Shown here: in pieces, positions 26,578 through 36,217 of the stretch
Numbering within the stretch: position 1 is the first letter of the stretch
Layout: each line of letters starts with the position of its first letter
Source: Flavimaribacter sediminis
GTDB lineage: Bacteria > Pseudomonadota > Alphaproteobacteria > Rhizobiales > Rhizobiaceae
Assembly: GCF_019492055.1 (NCBI RefSeq)
Contig: NZ_JAICBX010000002.1
Span: 620,001 to 684,000, forward strand
DNA: 64,000 nucleotides
Direction of reading: 5' to 3'
Notes under the pieces: model-generated
What the model was told of the DNA's origin: nothing
Database searches by the model: none
Seen by the model: only the letters and a program-made list of their open reading frames with translations
Program-made: the position numbers and the translations under genes

Positions 26578-27306
26578 ATGTTAACCTTTGCAACTGTCTT
26601 ACTGCTTAGCCGTTTATTAATTTTCACATCTTCTCACCTGACTGTGAGGCTTGCCTTGGTGAATGCTGAATTGGCTCGGTTGAACCTCCAATACATTTCT
26701 GATTCGATTGTGGATTTGGTCAGACTCAGAAAATGGCACAGCAGCGATGTTGAATGGTATTCCCGGCTCATCGCCGATCCCGACGTCATGCGTTTGATAG
26801 GCGACGGAAAACCGCGAACCGCGGACGCGGCCGCCCTGGAAATCGAGCGCTTCCAGCACGAACAAAAGACGCTCGGCCATTCAAGGTGGGTCGGATACGT
26901 CCTGGAAACCGGCGAACCTATCGGCTTCATCGGCTTTAGCGAGCGCCGCGGGGAAATCGATTGGGGCGGACGGGCGTTCAGGAAATTCTGGGGAACCAGA
27001 TACATGGTCTGTTCAGCCATTCTGGCGCTGGATCACGGCCTGACCTGTTGCAATGTGCCTCAAGCAGTTGCCGTGATCGACAAAACCAACCACAGTACTC
27101 TTGGCCTGAACGCCAAGCTCGGATTCAGGGAATGTGGCGAAGGACTATACTTTAACCGGCGTCACAACCGGCAGTCTATCAATCGCGGCGTCTACATCAC
27201 TCAGACGCGACAATCGAATATGGCGCTTCTGAAAAGACTGTCGCGCGTCGGTCGCTCCCTGACCGTTCCCCCTCACGCCAGAGCAGAATTCGAAGCACGG
27301 TGCTGA
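26578..27306 (+). CDS. GNAT family N-acetyltransferase with unusual N-terminus
   Basis: About 242 residues from the ATG at 26578 (a TTG lies 9 bp upstream). From about residue 45 it reads as a GNAT domain: LRKWHSSDVEWYSRLIADPDVMRLIGDG, then WVGYVLETGEPIGFIGF and the tail VIDKTNHSTLGLNAKLGFRECG. The first 45 residues are hydrophobic, encoded by AT-rich DNA with no Shine-Dalgarno, so the true start may be further in. Substrate unknown. It overlaps the following acetyltransferase-like gene. Confidence 0.78.
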   Translation: MLTFATVLLLSRLLIFTSSHLTVRLALVNAELARLNLQYISDSIVDLVRLRKWHSSDVEWYSRLIADPDVMRLIGDGKPRTADAAALEIERFQHEQKTLGHSRWVGYVLETGEPIGFIGFSERRGEIDWGGRAFRKFWGTRYMVCSAILALDHGLTCCNVPQAVAVIDKTNHSTLGLNAKLGFRECGEGLYFNRRHNRQSINRGVYITQTRQSNMALLKRLSRVGRSLTVPPHARAEFEARC

Positions 27307-28013
27307 ATGTACGCGGCTACGAGCCGAAGGATCGGCCTTCGGTGCGGGAGATTTGCTGCCAGAACGCATTTGGCCGCGACGTTTCGGAGTTTTTCGAAGA
27401 CCGTGAGCTATTCGCGGACTACTGGACCAAATACTACACCGACGTGAATCCAGAGCACTCTCTTGTCGTCGAACACCATGGCGACGTTGTCGGATACTGG
27501 CTCGCCAGTACGGATTACAGGGCGTTCTTCAGATACATGTCCCGGCATATCGGGCCGCGCGTCGTCGGAACGCTGATATGGCAAATCACAGGCAGGCGCT
27601 ATCGCACAGCGGCGAGCTACCGGTTTGCCCGCTGGGTGCTGACCCGATCCTGGCGGGAAATTCCTGATTTCCCTTCCGATGACTACCCGGCGCAATGGCA
27701 CATCAATCTCGGCCCAGCCGCACAGAACCAGAACCTCCAGACAGTATTAGTCAATCGTTTCCTTGATAAACTCGACGATATCGGCGTTGGTGGCGTCCAG
27801 ACGGCCGTCACCGAACCGGACGACCGCAGTATCTACCTCAGAATGGCGCTTCGCAGGCGGTGCTGGCAATGGGACGTCCACGTCACGAAGCCGACTACCC
27901 TTCTCTCCGCCGTAGAAAACCGGGATATCGCCGCATCGAATATCATCATGGGCTGGAAGATCGACGAGATCAGAAAATTCATCAACTACTATGGAAGACG
28001 CTCGAGATTCTGA
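27300..28013 (+). CDS. Uncharacterised protein with GNAT-like fold
   Basis: 237 residues starting at a GTG that overlaps the previous stop. It opens VRGYEPKDRPSVREICCQNAFG, as GNAT proteins do, and has HSLVVEHHGDVVGYWLAS as the central strand pair, then a long insertion with WHINLGPAAQNQNLQTVLVNRFLDKL, consistent with CoA binding. I cannot name a substrate. Its place among envelope genes suggests acylation of a sugar or lipid, which is inference. Confidence 0.7.
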   Translation: MLNVRGYEPKDRPSVREICCQNAFGRDVSEFFEDRELFADYWTKYYTDVNPEHSLVVEHHGDVVGYWLASTDYRAFFRYMSRHIGPRVVGTLIWQITGRRYRTAASYRFARWVLTRSWREIPDFPSDDYPAQWHINLGPAAQNQNLQTVLVNRFLDKLDDIGVGGVQTAVTEPDDRSIYLRMALRRRCWQWDVHVTKPTTLLSAVENRDIAASNIIMGWKIDEIRKFINYYGRRSRF

Positions 28014-28034
28014 AACGGGATGAGGCCATCTGAA

Positions 28035-28592
28035 ATGAACGACGCAGGATCAGACGACCTCCCCACCGCGCCAGGATTTCTGACCTGGCTCCAGCACCTC
28101 GATCATCAGATTCAATTGGCCAGCCATTCTTTCGGACGATCGATCCCGCACGGGGCCGCACCTGACAGCATCGCCAAGGTCCTGACGCAGCTGGGCAAGC
28201 CTTTCAGCTACCTCTGGCTCGCCGCAGGGCTCGCCTTTGTTGATCCGCCAGCAGCGTTTGCTGTCTTTTGTCTGGTCCTTGCGTCGGAGATCCTGAATTG
28301 GGTTCTGAAGCGGCGGATCCGCCGTCCAAGACCCTCGCCGAAGTCGTCGACGCCGGTTGAAACGATAGAAGGGAAATTCGCGTTTCCTTCTGCACACGCC
28401 CAACTGAGCGCAGCCGTATGGGGCTGGCTTGCCGCCTCAGCCGGATCGGAGGCTGCATGGCTTCCGGCGCTCGCCGTCATTGCGGCTGTCGGCTGGTCGA
28501 GACTTTATTTGCGACACCACTATCCGACGGACATCATCGCCGGCTGGACGCTGGGCGCCGCCACCGCCGCAGCAGGTCTTGCGATCTTTTGA
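28035..28592 (+). CDS. PAP2 family phosphatase
   Basis: 185 residues with the three catalytic blocks: KRRIRRPRP, PSAHAQ (PSGH-type) and SRLYLRHHYPTD, ending in a final helix. Several membrane helices. Such enzymes dephosphorylate undecaprenyl or phosphatidyl phosphates at the membrane. ATG 28035 has GAGG 9 nt before it; the ATG at 28020 is an alternative. Follows the acetyltransferase by about 20 bp. Confidence 0.9.
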   Translation: MNDAGSDDLPTAPGFLTWLQHLDHQIQLASHSFGRSIPHGAAPDSIAKVLTQLGKPFSYLWLAAGLAFVDPPAAFAVFCLVLASEILNWVLKRRIRRPRPSPKSSTPVETIEGKFAFPSAHAQLSAAVWGWLAASAGSEAAWLPALAVIAAVGWSRLYLRHHYPTDIIAGWTLGAATAAAGLAIF

Positions 28593-28613
28593 GACGCTTT
28601 GCCTTACGCCTGT

Positions 28614-29852
28614 CTATACGCCTCGCCGCAACGGAACCCGCATTTGCGACCGGCGGAAGAGGGCGACAAGGATTGCCGCCGCCAGCAGAAAAACAGCTCC
28701 TGCAAGCGGCGGCAGTCCCGGAATCGCGTTAGCGAGGGATATGCACATATAACCGAGCAATGTCGCAACGAACAAAACACTGCGCCAGAGACCGATCGCA
28801 TGGGCCTTTAGCGGAGCCGGCATCCCGAGTTCCAGCTGGACCCTTACGCCGGTTCGAAGCAGGCTGCTGACTATGGTTGCAAAAACCGCAGCGCCCACGA
28901 AGGTTTCATATCCGGAGTGAATCATCGCCGCCGATGACGTCGCCAGCGTCGCCAGGGCGCCGAGCACAATCATCCGCTCCGTGGCGACGTTGCCCTCCAC
29001 GAACCGGTAGGCGATCGAGCCGCCAACTGTCCCGACAGCACAAAGGCTCAACGCAGCCGACAGGGCCATGGGCGACGCGCCGGACGCCGAGGCCGCAAGC
29101 GGCATGGCGACTTGAACCATGGCGTCCTGGGCGCCGGCTATCAGGGCGGCGGCGATGAGCATTGCGCCAGCGACCTTGAGCCGATGGAGTTCAGCGACTG
29201 ACTTGTGCGTGGAGGCGACCCAGTTCGGCCATTCGGCTTTGCCCTTTACTGGTGTGCCGTCCCGCGGGAATGTCATCGCAATGGTGAGGAATGAAAGAAC
29301 GATGAAGAGGCTTCCCACTGCTACGCTGCCTGAAAGAGACAGGAGTTCGATCACCGCTGAAGCACCAGCAAGGCCGATAATATAGCTCGACAGCATGAGC
29401 ACGCTGCTCACCGCCGCCATGGAGGACAATCTGACCCGGGCGGCTCTGGCGATCACGGCGGCGCGGGAACTGGCCGCTCCAATGGACGGCGCAATCAATC
29501 CGTAGGTGAACAGGCAACACACAATCAGGGCGACGCTGTTCAAGGCGCCGGAAACAAGCAACAGAAACAGGATGATGGAACCGACGGACGCCCCGAACAT
29601 CGACAGCGCCAAGGTGCGGCGCGCCCCGAAGCGAGATACGACCAACCCCGTGATCAACGCGCCTGCATATTTTGGAACAATCACACATGCCGCGAGCACG
29701 CCGACGAGATGACCGGCGTCAGCTACTTCAAGAACCCACCACAGAAGCGAGAGCTGGAGAAAGGACGCGCCGAGCGCCTCGAACAGGTTCGCAAGCAGAT
29801 ATCCGATCATTGGCAATCGCAACGACCGGCGATTTTGCAAGGATTTCGACAT
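28614..29852 (-). CDS. MFS family transporter
   Basis: About 412 residues, 12 predicted helices; opens MSKSLQNRRSLRLPMIGYLLANLFEALGASFLQLSLLWWVLE, the DHA-like first helix. The loop SRFGARRTLAL is the helix 2-3 motif. Substrate unknown. The gene overlaps or abuts the DUF2334 gene on the same strand and converges with the PAP2 gene. GGGGAG lies 10 nt before the ATG at 29852. Confidence 0.85.
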   Translation of the reverse strand: MSKSLQNRRSLRLPMIGYLLANLFEALGASFLQLSLLWWVLEVADAGHLVGVLAACVIVPKYAGALITGLVVSRFGARRTLALSMFGASVGSIILFLLLVSGALNSVALIVCCLFTYGLIAPSIGAASSRAAVIARAARVRLSSMAAVSSVLMLSSYIIGLAGASAVIELLSLSGSVAVGSLFIVLSFLTIAMTFPRDGTPVKGKAEWPNWVASTHKSVAELHRLKVAGAMLIAAALIAGAQDAMVQVAMPLAASASGASPMALSAALSLCAVGTVGGSIAYRFVEGNVATERMIVLGALATLATSSAAMIHSGYETFVGAAVFATIVSSLLRTGVRVQLELGMPAPLKAHAIGLWRSVLFVATLLGYMCISLANAIPGLPPLAGAVFLLAAAILVALFRRSQMRVPLRRGV

Positions 29853-29874
29853 CCCGGCGCTGCTCCCCGACACC

Positions 29875-30636
29875 TTACCGGCCCGACTGCGGCAAAGTAT
29901 TGCGACCGACAATCATCTTCTCGATCTCGTCGAGCGAGATTGGCGCCCATCCCTCGTCGATCAGTCGGCTGAACACCTTCAGCATGACGTCACGGGTCTC
30001 GGGGAATGTCAGATCGATCGGGTGAACGACAAACCGCACAAGACTGTGATCCCCCAGCATCTGCGAGAGCCTGCGCTGAAGGCCTCGATGATTTAGCCGG
30101 CGAAGCGCAAGTCGCCCGCCGACATCGAAATTGAGCACGGGCGCAGACATGCCCTGGCCTTTCCAGGTCAGGTCGCGCAATCCCATCACGCCCGGCAGGT
30201 TCGACGCGGCGAGCCCGCGGCGCGCCGCCTTGCCGAGCGTCCAGCGCGGAGCGCAAAACCAGTCGGGCCTCACGCCCATAGCGGTGCTGAGCAGCGCCCT
30301 TCCCCGCTCTATGCGCTCTTGCGCCTCCTGCGCGTTCAATGCAGCGAATTCCGACCGGTCTTCCATATCGTACAGGATCTTGTGCCATAGACTTCGACCC
30401 CTGAGGTGCGACCATCCATGCAGCACCTTGGCCGCCGGAGATTGTTGCAGTCGACTGACGAAGGAACGGTATTCCTGCAACGGCTCCTCGTCGTACCAGT
30501 CAGGCACCACGAGCCACGCCCAGAAACCTTCGGGAACATCCGGAAATGTCTTGAGGATATCACCGATCGAAACGGGCATCGACGGGTGCACGTCATGGAG
30601 TTCCGCGAGGAAACGTTTTTGCGGTGATCGTGTCAT
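29875..30636 (-). CDS. DUF2334/polysaccharide deacetylase-like protein
   Basis: 253 residues opening FLAELHDVHPSM, whose HD pair corresponds to the metal site of the polysaccharide deacetylase fold. VLHGWSHLRG (the HGxxH motif) and VRFVVHPIDL are the other conserved histidine blocks. It probably removes an acyl group from a surface sugar. ATGA overlap with the upstream Kdo-transferase-like gene; operon with the MFS gene. Confidence 0.83.
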   Translation of the reverse strand: MTRSPQKRFLAELHDVHPSMPVSIGDILKTFPDVPEGFWAWLVVPDWYDEEPLQEYRSFVSRLQQSPAAKVLHGWSHLRGRSLWHKILYDMEDRSEFAALNAQEAQERIERGRALLSTAMGVRPDWFCAPRWTLGKAARRGLAASNLPGVMGLRDLTWKGQGMSAPVLNFDVGGRLALRRLNHRGLQRRLSQMLGDHSLVRFVVHPIDLTFPETRDVMLKVFSRLIDEGWAPISLDEIEKMIVGRNTLPQSGR

Positions 30637-31928
30637 GAACCCGCGGCCTTTGAGAGCGAAAGATCCACGAGTAGATCGGCGATCGTATTCGTCGTCTCCC
30701 GGACAGCTTGCCGGAGTGTCTCTTCGGCGGATTTCGCCGCCTCTCCCATCTGTCTCAAATGATCGCTGTCCGTGAGGAGCTTGTCGATTGCCGGCCCGAT
30801 GTCCGACGTCTTCGAAATCTCAAGACAGGCATCGGCCCGCCCGAAGTCGCGATAGGCTCGCTCGAAATTCCTGACATGCGGACCGTGCAGGAGGGCGGCC
30901 CCGAACTTGGCCGGCTCATACGGATTGTGCCCGCCTTTCGGGATGTATGAGCCGCCCATCAACACTATGGGCGCGATCCGGAAGAACAGCCCGAGTTCAC
31001 CGAAGGTGTCGGCAAAATAGATGCTCGCGCCCTTGCCGGGCGGCCCCGACACCGAACGCACACAAAGAGAATGACCGGTCAGTTTCTCGATTTTGCCGAT
31101 CATCCGCCGGCTTTCATCCAGACGACGCGGCGCGACAATCGTCAGCAGATCTGGATGCCAGCCAAGAAGATATTGATGGGTTCGGGCGATGGCGATCTCT
31201 TCGCCGGGATGGACGGAAGCCGCCAGCCAGACCGGGCGATCGCCGATGATCTTTTTCAGTCGCGCCAACTCGTCCGGATCGGCAGGCAGGTCCGGCGCGT
31301 CGACCTTGAGCTCTGCGCCTGCCAGAACATTGCGCACGCCGAGCCGCCGGAAGGCGGCCGCTTCGTCCGAATGCCTGACCACCACGAGGTCGATGGCTTC
31401 GAAGACCGGCCTGGCCGATGTTCCGAATGTTCGCCAGACGCGGGAAGATCGCGGGTCCAGCGCGGCGTTGACGATGGCGATTGGAACGCCGCGACGGCGA
31501 AGCGCCAGCTTGGTCGCCGGCCAGATCTCGTTTTCGGCAAAGACAGCGAGGTCCGGGTCCCAGTAGTCGAGAAATCGCTCCACACAGGCGTCGACGTCGA
31601 CCGGCGCGTATTGGTGAATTACGCCAGCGCCTGCGAAAGATGCGACCATCTGGGCGCCGGAAATCGTCCGGGTCGTAAGCAGAATGGTCACGGGATCTCC
31701 GGATCGCGAACGCAATATCCGTTCCACCCGGTCGCAAAGCGTTTGCAAGGCCCGGATTTCGCCCGCGCTGACGCCGTGAAACCAGATGACGCGACCGACC
31801 GGGCGCTGCAAACCGGGAACGCCGCGTTTTTCAGCTTTGCGCGTCTGGTCATTCGGGTAATCGATGCGCTCGAGCAGGGGCGCCAAGGCCGGCCCGCACA
31901 ATCTCCATCCTGCCAGGGCGAGACTCAT
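30633..31928 (-). CDS. Kdo transferase (WaaA/KdtA) family glycosyltransferase
   Basis: 431 residues from ATG 31928. The N-terminal block WFHGVSAGEIRALQ carries the catalytic glutamate E57, and the C-terminal block GGSYIPKGGHNPYEPAKFGAALLHGP followed by NF is the typical sugar-nucleotide side of WaaA. WaaA adds Kdo to lipid A. The gene lies away from any lipid-A genes and beside a deacetylase and an MFS protein, so it may be a paralogue for another surface glycan; a separate waaA elsewhere would settle this. Confidence 0.88.
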   Translation of the reverse strand: MSLALAGWRLCGPALAPLLERIDYPNDQTRKAEKRGVPGLQRPVGRVIWFHGVSAGEIRALQTLCDRVERILRSRSGDPVTILLTTRTISGAQMVASFAGAGVIHQYAPVDVDACVERFLDYWDPDLAVFAENEIWPATKLALRRRGVPIAIVNAALDPRSSRVWRTFGTSARPVFEAIDLVVVRHSDEAAAFRRLGVRNVLAGAELKVDAPDLPADPDELARLKKIIGDRPVWLAASVHPGEEIAIARTHQYLLGWHPDLLTIVAPRRLDESRRMIGKIEKLTGHSLCVRSVSGPPGKGASIYFADTFGELGLFFRIAPIVLMGGSYIPKGGHNPYEPAKFGAALLHGPHVRNFERAYRDFGRADACLEISKTSDIGPAIDKLLTDSDHLRQMGEAAKSAEETLRQAVRETTNTIADLLVDLSLSKAAGS

Positions 31929-32190
31929 GAAAACCGATCCGCAAACTCCGGAGCCAGCCTGCCTGCGCCATCGGCAATGGCGGCTTCGCACCTCACCACA
32001 ACACCGACATTATTGATTTTGGCCTCATGGCCGAGATTCCGCTTCTGGCGTTATCGACAACCTTAACGAGAATACTATATCATGGCGCCGATCAATTAAC
32101 AGAGCCGCTTTCCCGATTCCGCCTGCAGATTAATGACCGGGTTCCGTCGCGCGGAACCATTCCGAACGCACCTTGTCGAGAGACTGAAGA

Positions 32191-33270
32191 ATGAAAATCC
32201 TGTACGGCGTTCATACAATCGGATTTGGCCATCTTTCGGCGGCGCTCGCTCTTGTTCCGCAACTGAAACAAAGGGGCGCCAACGTAACCTGCTACCTGTG
32301 CGGACGTGATCCGTCGCAGCTGCCGGACCTGCCGCAACTCAGGCCTTACACGACGCACCGCGGCGCCGATGTGCCTTTCACCGACGGAAAGCTCAACCAG
32401 ATGGGCTATTACGCCAGCCTCGCTGCGAATGTGGCGCAGGTCGCGCGCCAGGTTGGTCGATTGGAGCTCACTGACTATGATCTCGTACTGACTGACTCCG
32501 AATATGTGACCGCCTTTGCCGCGCGATTGAAGAATACTTTCTCGATCAGCGTCACACACCTCACGGTTTACGAGAAGCCAATTCCCAAGAAGAAATTGGG
32601 ATTGGGAGATCGCCTCCCTTTCATCAGTCCCGCAGGCCTCAAGATCCATCCCCACTGGGGCTGTTACGGACAGAACGACATCGTTCCCCCTATTTACCGG
32701 AAATCGGACTTTGACGTTTCCGAACCGGACGGAAGCGTGGTCGTTTATCTGGATACATTCTCACCGGAGCGGATCGTCGACATCCTTCGGCTGGTCGACT
32801 TCGGCCGATTTGTCATCTACTCACGCCATGCAACCGGTTCGCAAAGGCACGGCAATGTAGAGACAAGGCCCTTTGACAGCGAGGGTTTCAAAAGCGCTCT
32901 TGCATCGGCGAGCGGCGTCATATGTTCGGCAGGATTTCTTCTTGCGACGGAAGCGTTGGGCGCGGGCAAGAGACTGCTCCTCGTTCCCGTCGAAGATCAC
33001 CATGAGCAACTCTCCAACGCGATGGTGCTTCACGACCTTGGCCTTGCCTCAGTCACGCACCAGCTCACATCCCGTTCCGTGGAACAATGGATTGCCGAGA
33101 CATTCGCGGAGGCCGGACCTCTTGTGGAGTGGCCCGACACGGCCGGCGCAATCGCGGAATGGATCCTCCAGGGACGGCAGGAGTGGAACCATGACCGCCT
33201 GGCCGAGCTATCGCAAACACTCTGGAGCCAAGTAAAGATGCGCGAAGCCGGAAGAGTTATCCGGGCGTAA
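32191..33270 (+). CDS. MJ1255/VC2487-type glycosyltransferase
   Basis: 359 residues starting ILYGVHTIGFGHLSAALALVPQL, the glycine-rich N-terminus of GT-B enzymes similar to MurG. The second half has ICSAGFLLATEALGAGKRLLLVPVEDHHEQLSNA, the nucleotide-sugar site. Donor and acceptor unknown. It diverges from the Kdo-transferase-like gene over a 262-bp gap and may take part in the same glycan pathway. Confidence 0.82.
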   Translation: MKILYGVHTIGFGHLSAALALVPQLKQRGANVTCYLCGRDPSQLPDLPQLRPYTTHRGADVPFTDGKLNQMGYYASLAANVAQVARQVGRLELTDYDLVLTDSEYVTAFAARLKNTFSISVTHLTVYEKPIPKKKLGLGDRLPFISPAGLKIHPHWGCYGQNDIVPPIYRKSDFDVSEPDGSVVVYLDTFSPERIVDILRLVDFGRFVIYSRHATGSQRHGNVETRPFDSEGFKSALASASGVICSAGFLLATEALGAGKRLLLVPVEDHHEQLSNAMVLHDLGLASVTHQLTSRSVEQWIAETFAEAGPLVEWPDTAGAIAEWILQGRQEWNHDRLAELSQTLWSQVKMREAGRVIRA

Positions 33271-33358
33271 TTGCTCTGATGCGCGAAAATATCGTTTTCC
33301 CGCTGCGTCGCCGCTCTTTGACTACCGACGCCTATTCGGATTGACGGTGCGGTGAGCG

Positions 33359-33373
33359 TTGCCGTTTCGGCAA
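33359..33373. promoter_or_regulatory. LysR-type palindrome upstream of the ABC importer
   Basis: TTGCCGTTTCGGCAA, a perfect palindrome with T-N11-A spacing (TGCCG...CGGCA). It lies 118 bp before the substrate-binding protein gene. The same 18 bp with one base of flank on the left and two on the right (GTTGCCGTTTCGGCAATC) recurs at 41770-41787. A LysR gene lies between the two sites. Confidence 0.6.
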
Positions 33374-33491
33374 TCACTATTGCGAAAAATAGTTCTTTAT
33401 TCGAACACAACTCAGAGTCATTCTTTCCATTCGCCTGTCCGGCACGCTCGCATTCCGCAACATGACAGGCACCCAAAAATGAGGTTGGAAC

Positions 33492-34526
33492 ATGAATGAT
33501 CTGAAACTGAATCGTCGCAGCCTGCTCGCAGGAATGGGCGCAATCGGGGGATTGGCGACCGCGCAGAGCCTTATCAGCGTATTTCCTGCACAGGCGTCCG
33601 ACATGAAGACCGTGCGCATGCAGCTCGGCTGGCTTGCATCCAACGGCATCCTGGGTGAAGTCGTCGCCCAATCCAAAGGCTTCTACAAGGAAGAGGGCGT
33701 CGAACTCGAAGTCATTCCGGGTGGACCAAACGTCGACGGCGTTGGCGGCGTGGCAGCCGGCCAGTCCACCCTCGGTCAGACGTCCTCAAGCCCGTCCGTC
33801 ATGCTCGCGCGTTCCGCCGGCATCCCGATCAAGGCGTTCGCAGCCGGCTATCAGAAGCACCCCTTCACCTACTTCTCGCTCGAAGCAGACGCCATCCGCG
33901 AACCGAAGGACATGGTTGGCAAGACGATCGCGACACAGCCGACCGCCTACATCCTGCTGCGGGCGCTGCTCGCGAAGAACGGCATCTCCGAAGACGACGT
34001 CACGATCGTCAACATGGGTTCGGACATGAATCAGCTGATGACAGGCCAGGCGCAGGCCGTAACCGGCTGGCTGACCAACGCCAGCGCCCTGAAGGTTCTC
34101 GGCGACGACCGCGTCGACCTGATGCTCTGGGACACCGGAATCCAGCTCTACGCCAACGTCTATTTCGCAACAGACGACTCGCTGGCGAATGACGCCGACA
34201 CTCTGGCCAGCTTCCTGCGCGGCTCCGCCCGCGGCTGGGGATACGCCAGGGAGAATCCGGAAGAAGCTGTCGACATGCTGGTCGCCGAATATCCGAATCT
34301 GGACAAGCCCAGCGAACTGGCGGCCGTCGAAGGCGTCATTGGCTTCAACTTCAATGACGTCACCGCCAAGGAAGGCTGGGGCGCCATGACCAAGGCAAAC
34401 TGGCAGGAGCAGATCGAGACCTATGCGTCGCTCGACCAGTTCAAGGGCGACGTTCCGACTGTCGACGACGTAATGACGCTGGCGATCCTCGACGCTACGG
34501 CCGAGACGCGCAAGAAAGTCGGATAA
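33492..34526 (+). CDS. NitT/TauT-family ABC substrate-binding protein
   Basis: 344 residues with an N-terminal export signal ([17 protein letters not shown], twin-arginine-like) and a periplasmic binding fold: [38 protein letters not shown] is typical of SsuA/TauA/NMT1-like receptors. It feeds the ATPase and permease encoded directly after it. Ligand unknown: sulphonates, nitrate, amines and carboxylates are all possible in this family. Confidence 0.93.
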   Translation: MNDLKLNRRSLLAGMGAIGGLATAQSLISVFPAQASDMKTVRMQLGWLASNGILGEVVAQSKGFYKEEGVELEVIPGGPNVDGVGGVAAGQSTLGQTSSSPSVMLARSAGIPIKAFAAGYQKHPFTYFSLEADAIREPKDMVGKTIATQPTAYILLRALLAKNGISEDDVTIVNMGSDMNQLMTGQAQAVTGWLTNASALKVLGDDRVDLMLWDTGIQLYANVYFATDDSLANDADTLASFLRGSARGWGYARENPEEAVDMLVAEYPNLDKPSELAAVEGVIGFNFNDVTAKEGWGAMTKANWQEQIETYASLDQFKGDVPTVDDVMTLAILDATAETRKKVG

Positions 34527-34531
34527 TCGAC

Positions 34532-35338
34532 ATGGCGACCATGCACGCAGTCAAGGATGCTGTTTCCGCAGATGCAGAAACAGCCTTCGCGGTGCGCGTC
34601 GACGGACTGGACGTAACCTTCGGTGAAGGCGAAACAGCCGTGACCGCGCTCCGGGACGTCAAAGTCGACATCCCCGAAGGCGCACTGGTGACCATGCTCG
34701 GACCTTCCGGCTGCGGAAAGTCCACCCTGCTGCGTGCAATCGCCGATCTCGTCCCGGCCTCCCGGGGCGGAATAGAAGTGCATGGGCGCACGCCGGAAGA
34801 AGCCCGCAAAGAGCGCGATTTCGCTTTCGTATTCCAGGACGCGACGCTTTTGCCCTGGCGCAGCGCGATCGACAATGTGCGCCTTCCGCTGGAAGTCGGA
34901 AAACCCGGACCCGCCCATGCGGATCCGATGGAGCTGCTTGAACTCGTCGGCCTGAAGGGTCGCGAAAAAGCGCTTCCCGGCGAACTTTCTGGCGGCATGC
35001 GCCAGCGCGTCGCCATTGCAAGGGCGCTGGTCACGCGGCCGCGCATCCTGCTGATGGACGAACCCTTCGGCGCTCTGGACGAAATCACCCGCGACAATCT
35101 CAATGAAGAACTGTTGCGCATCTGGAACGAGACCGGGACAACGATCCTGTTCGTCACTCATTCGATTCCCGAAGCCGTTTTCCTGGGCCAAAAGGTGCTG
35201 TTGCTTGCAGCGCACCCCGGCCGCGTCAAGGAGTACATGACGGTAGACCTTCCCTATCCGCGCCAGCTGCCGGTTCGCGATACGGTGGAATTCATCAAGA
35301 TCACCGCGCATCTGCGCAAGATGCTCGAGGAGTGTTGA
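34532..35338 (+). CDS. ABC transporter ATP-binding protein (NitT/TauT type)
   Basis: 268 residues: Walker [10 protein letters not shown] at 57-65, signature [15 protein letters not shown], Walker [10 protein letters not shown], and [12 protein letters not shown]. The MRQR signature and the DATLLPWRS segment are typical of SsuB/TauB-type importers. Only 5 bp separate it from the binding protein gene and 2 bp from the permease. Confidence 0.95.
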   Translation: MATMHAVKDAVSADAETAFAVRVDGLDVTFGEGETAVTALRDVKVDIPEGALVTMLGPSGCGKSTLLRAIADLVPASRGGIEVHGRTPEEARKERDFAFVFQDATLLPWRSAIDNVRLPLEVGKPGPAHADPMELLELVGLKGREKALPGELSGGMRQRVAIARALVTRPRILLMDEPFGALDEITRDNLNEELLRIWNETGTTILFVTHSIPEAVFLGQKVLLLAAHPGRVKEYMTVDLPYPRQLPVRDTVEFIKITAHLRKMLEEC

Positions 35339-35340
35339 CA

Positions 35341-36159
35341 ATGGCCGATATTGCACAGAGCCAGGCCAGCGCCAATGATCGCAAATCCGGCTCCGCCTGG
35401 CTGGCCAAGAGCGGCGACCGCCTGTTGCCGCTGCTCACAGCCGTGGGCATGCTGGTTCTTTGGCAACTCATCATCTGGATATTTTCGATCCGGCCATTCA
35501 TCATGCCGGGACCGATTGCAGTTTTAGGCGCATTCATCGAAGACGGTCCAAAGCTCTGGCTCAATTTCTGGCTGACCTTTCTTGAAGCAGCGCTCGGGTT
35601 CGTCTTCGGTAACCTGATAGCCATTCTGATGGCGGTCGCCTTTGTCCATAACCGCACGTCGGAACGGGCTTTCTTCCCCATCGCGGTGTTCATCAACACT
35701 ATACCTATCATCGCCGTCGCTCCGATCCTCGTACTGATATTCGGCAACGGCTATTCCCCGAAGATCATCATCGCGGCGCTGATCTGCTTCTTTCCGACGC
35801 TGGTCAACATGGTGCGCGGCCTGAAGGCCGTAAACCCTGCGACGCTGGACCTGATGCGGGTGCTGTCGGCGAGCGACGCGGAAATCTTCTGGAAAGTGCG
35901 GCTGCAAAGTTCCCTGCCCTTCCTCTTCGCGGCGCTCAAGATCGCCGCCACCACATGTGTCGTCGGCGCGATCGTGGCGGAGTGGATCGGTTCGAATTAT
36001 GGGCTCGGAGCGCTGATCCTGCTCGCTTCCTACAATTATCACGCGCCCCTGCTCTATGCGTCCGTCTTCTCGGCCTCGCTGCTTGCCGTGTTCCTGTTCG
36101 CTATGGTGAGCTTTGCCGAACGTCGCATGATCAAATGGAAAACGCCGGCCGTTCACTGA
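35341..36159 (+). CDS. ABC transporter permease (NitT/TauT type)
   Basis: 272 residues, about six helices. The EAA loop is LMRVLSASDAEIFWKVRLQSSLPFLFAALKIAA, and the start of the transmembrane domain is LWQLIIWIFSIRPFIMPGP. Start at 35341 because GAGGAG sits 8 nt before it, ahead of the in-frame upstream TTG. Forms the channel for the importer. Confidence 0.94.
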   Translation: MADIAQSQASANDRKSGSAWLAKSGDRLLPLLTAVGMLVLWQLIIWIFSIRPFIMPGPIAVLGAFIEDGPKLWLNFWLTFLEAALGFVFGNLIAILMAVAFVHNRTSERAFFPIAVFINTIPIIAVAPILVLIFGNGYSPKIIIAALICFFPTLVNMVRGLKAVNPATLDLMRVLSASDAEIFWKVRLQSSLPFLFAALKIAATTCVVGAIVAEWIGSNYGLGALILLASYNYHAPLLYASVFSASLLAVFLFAMVSFAERRMIKWKTPAVH

Positions 36160-36217
36160 GCCGGCGTCCCGAAAAACCGCTACAGAACCAGACTCGCCAC
36201 AGCCCCCGGAGGTCAAG

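Noticed and set aside
33271-33491. A thiamine (TPP) riboswitch before the NMT1/THI5-like binding protein gene
   Set aside because: I looked for the CTGAGA and ACCTGA core pieces and found neither in order, only the LysR-type palindrome.
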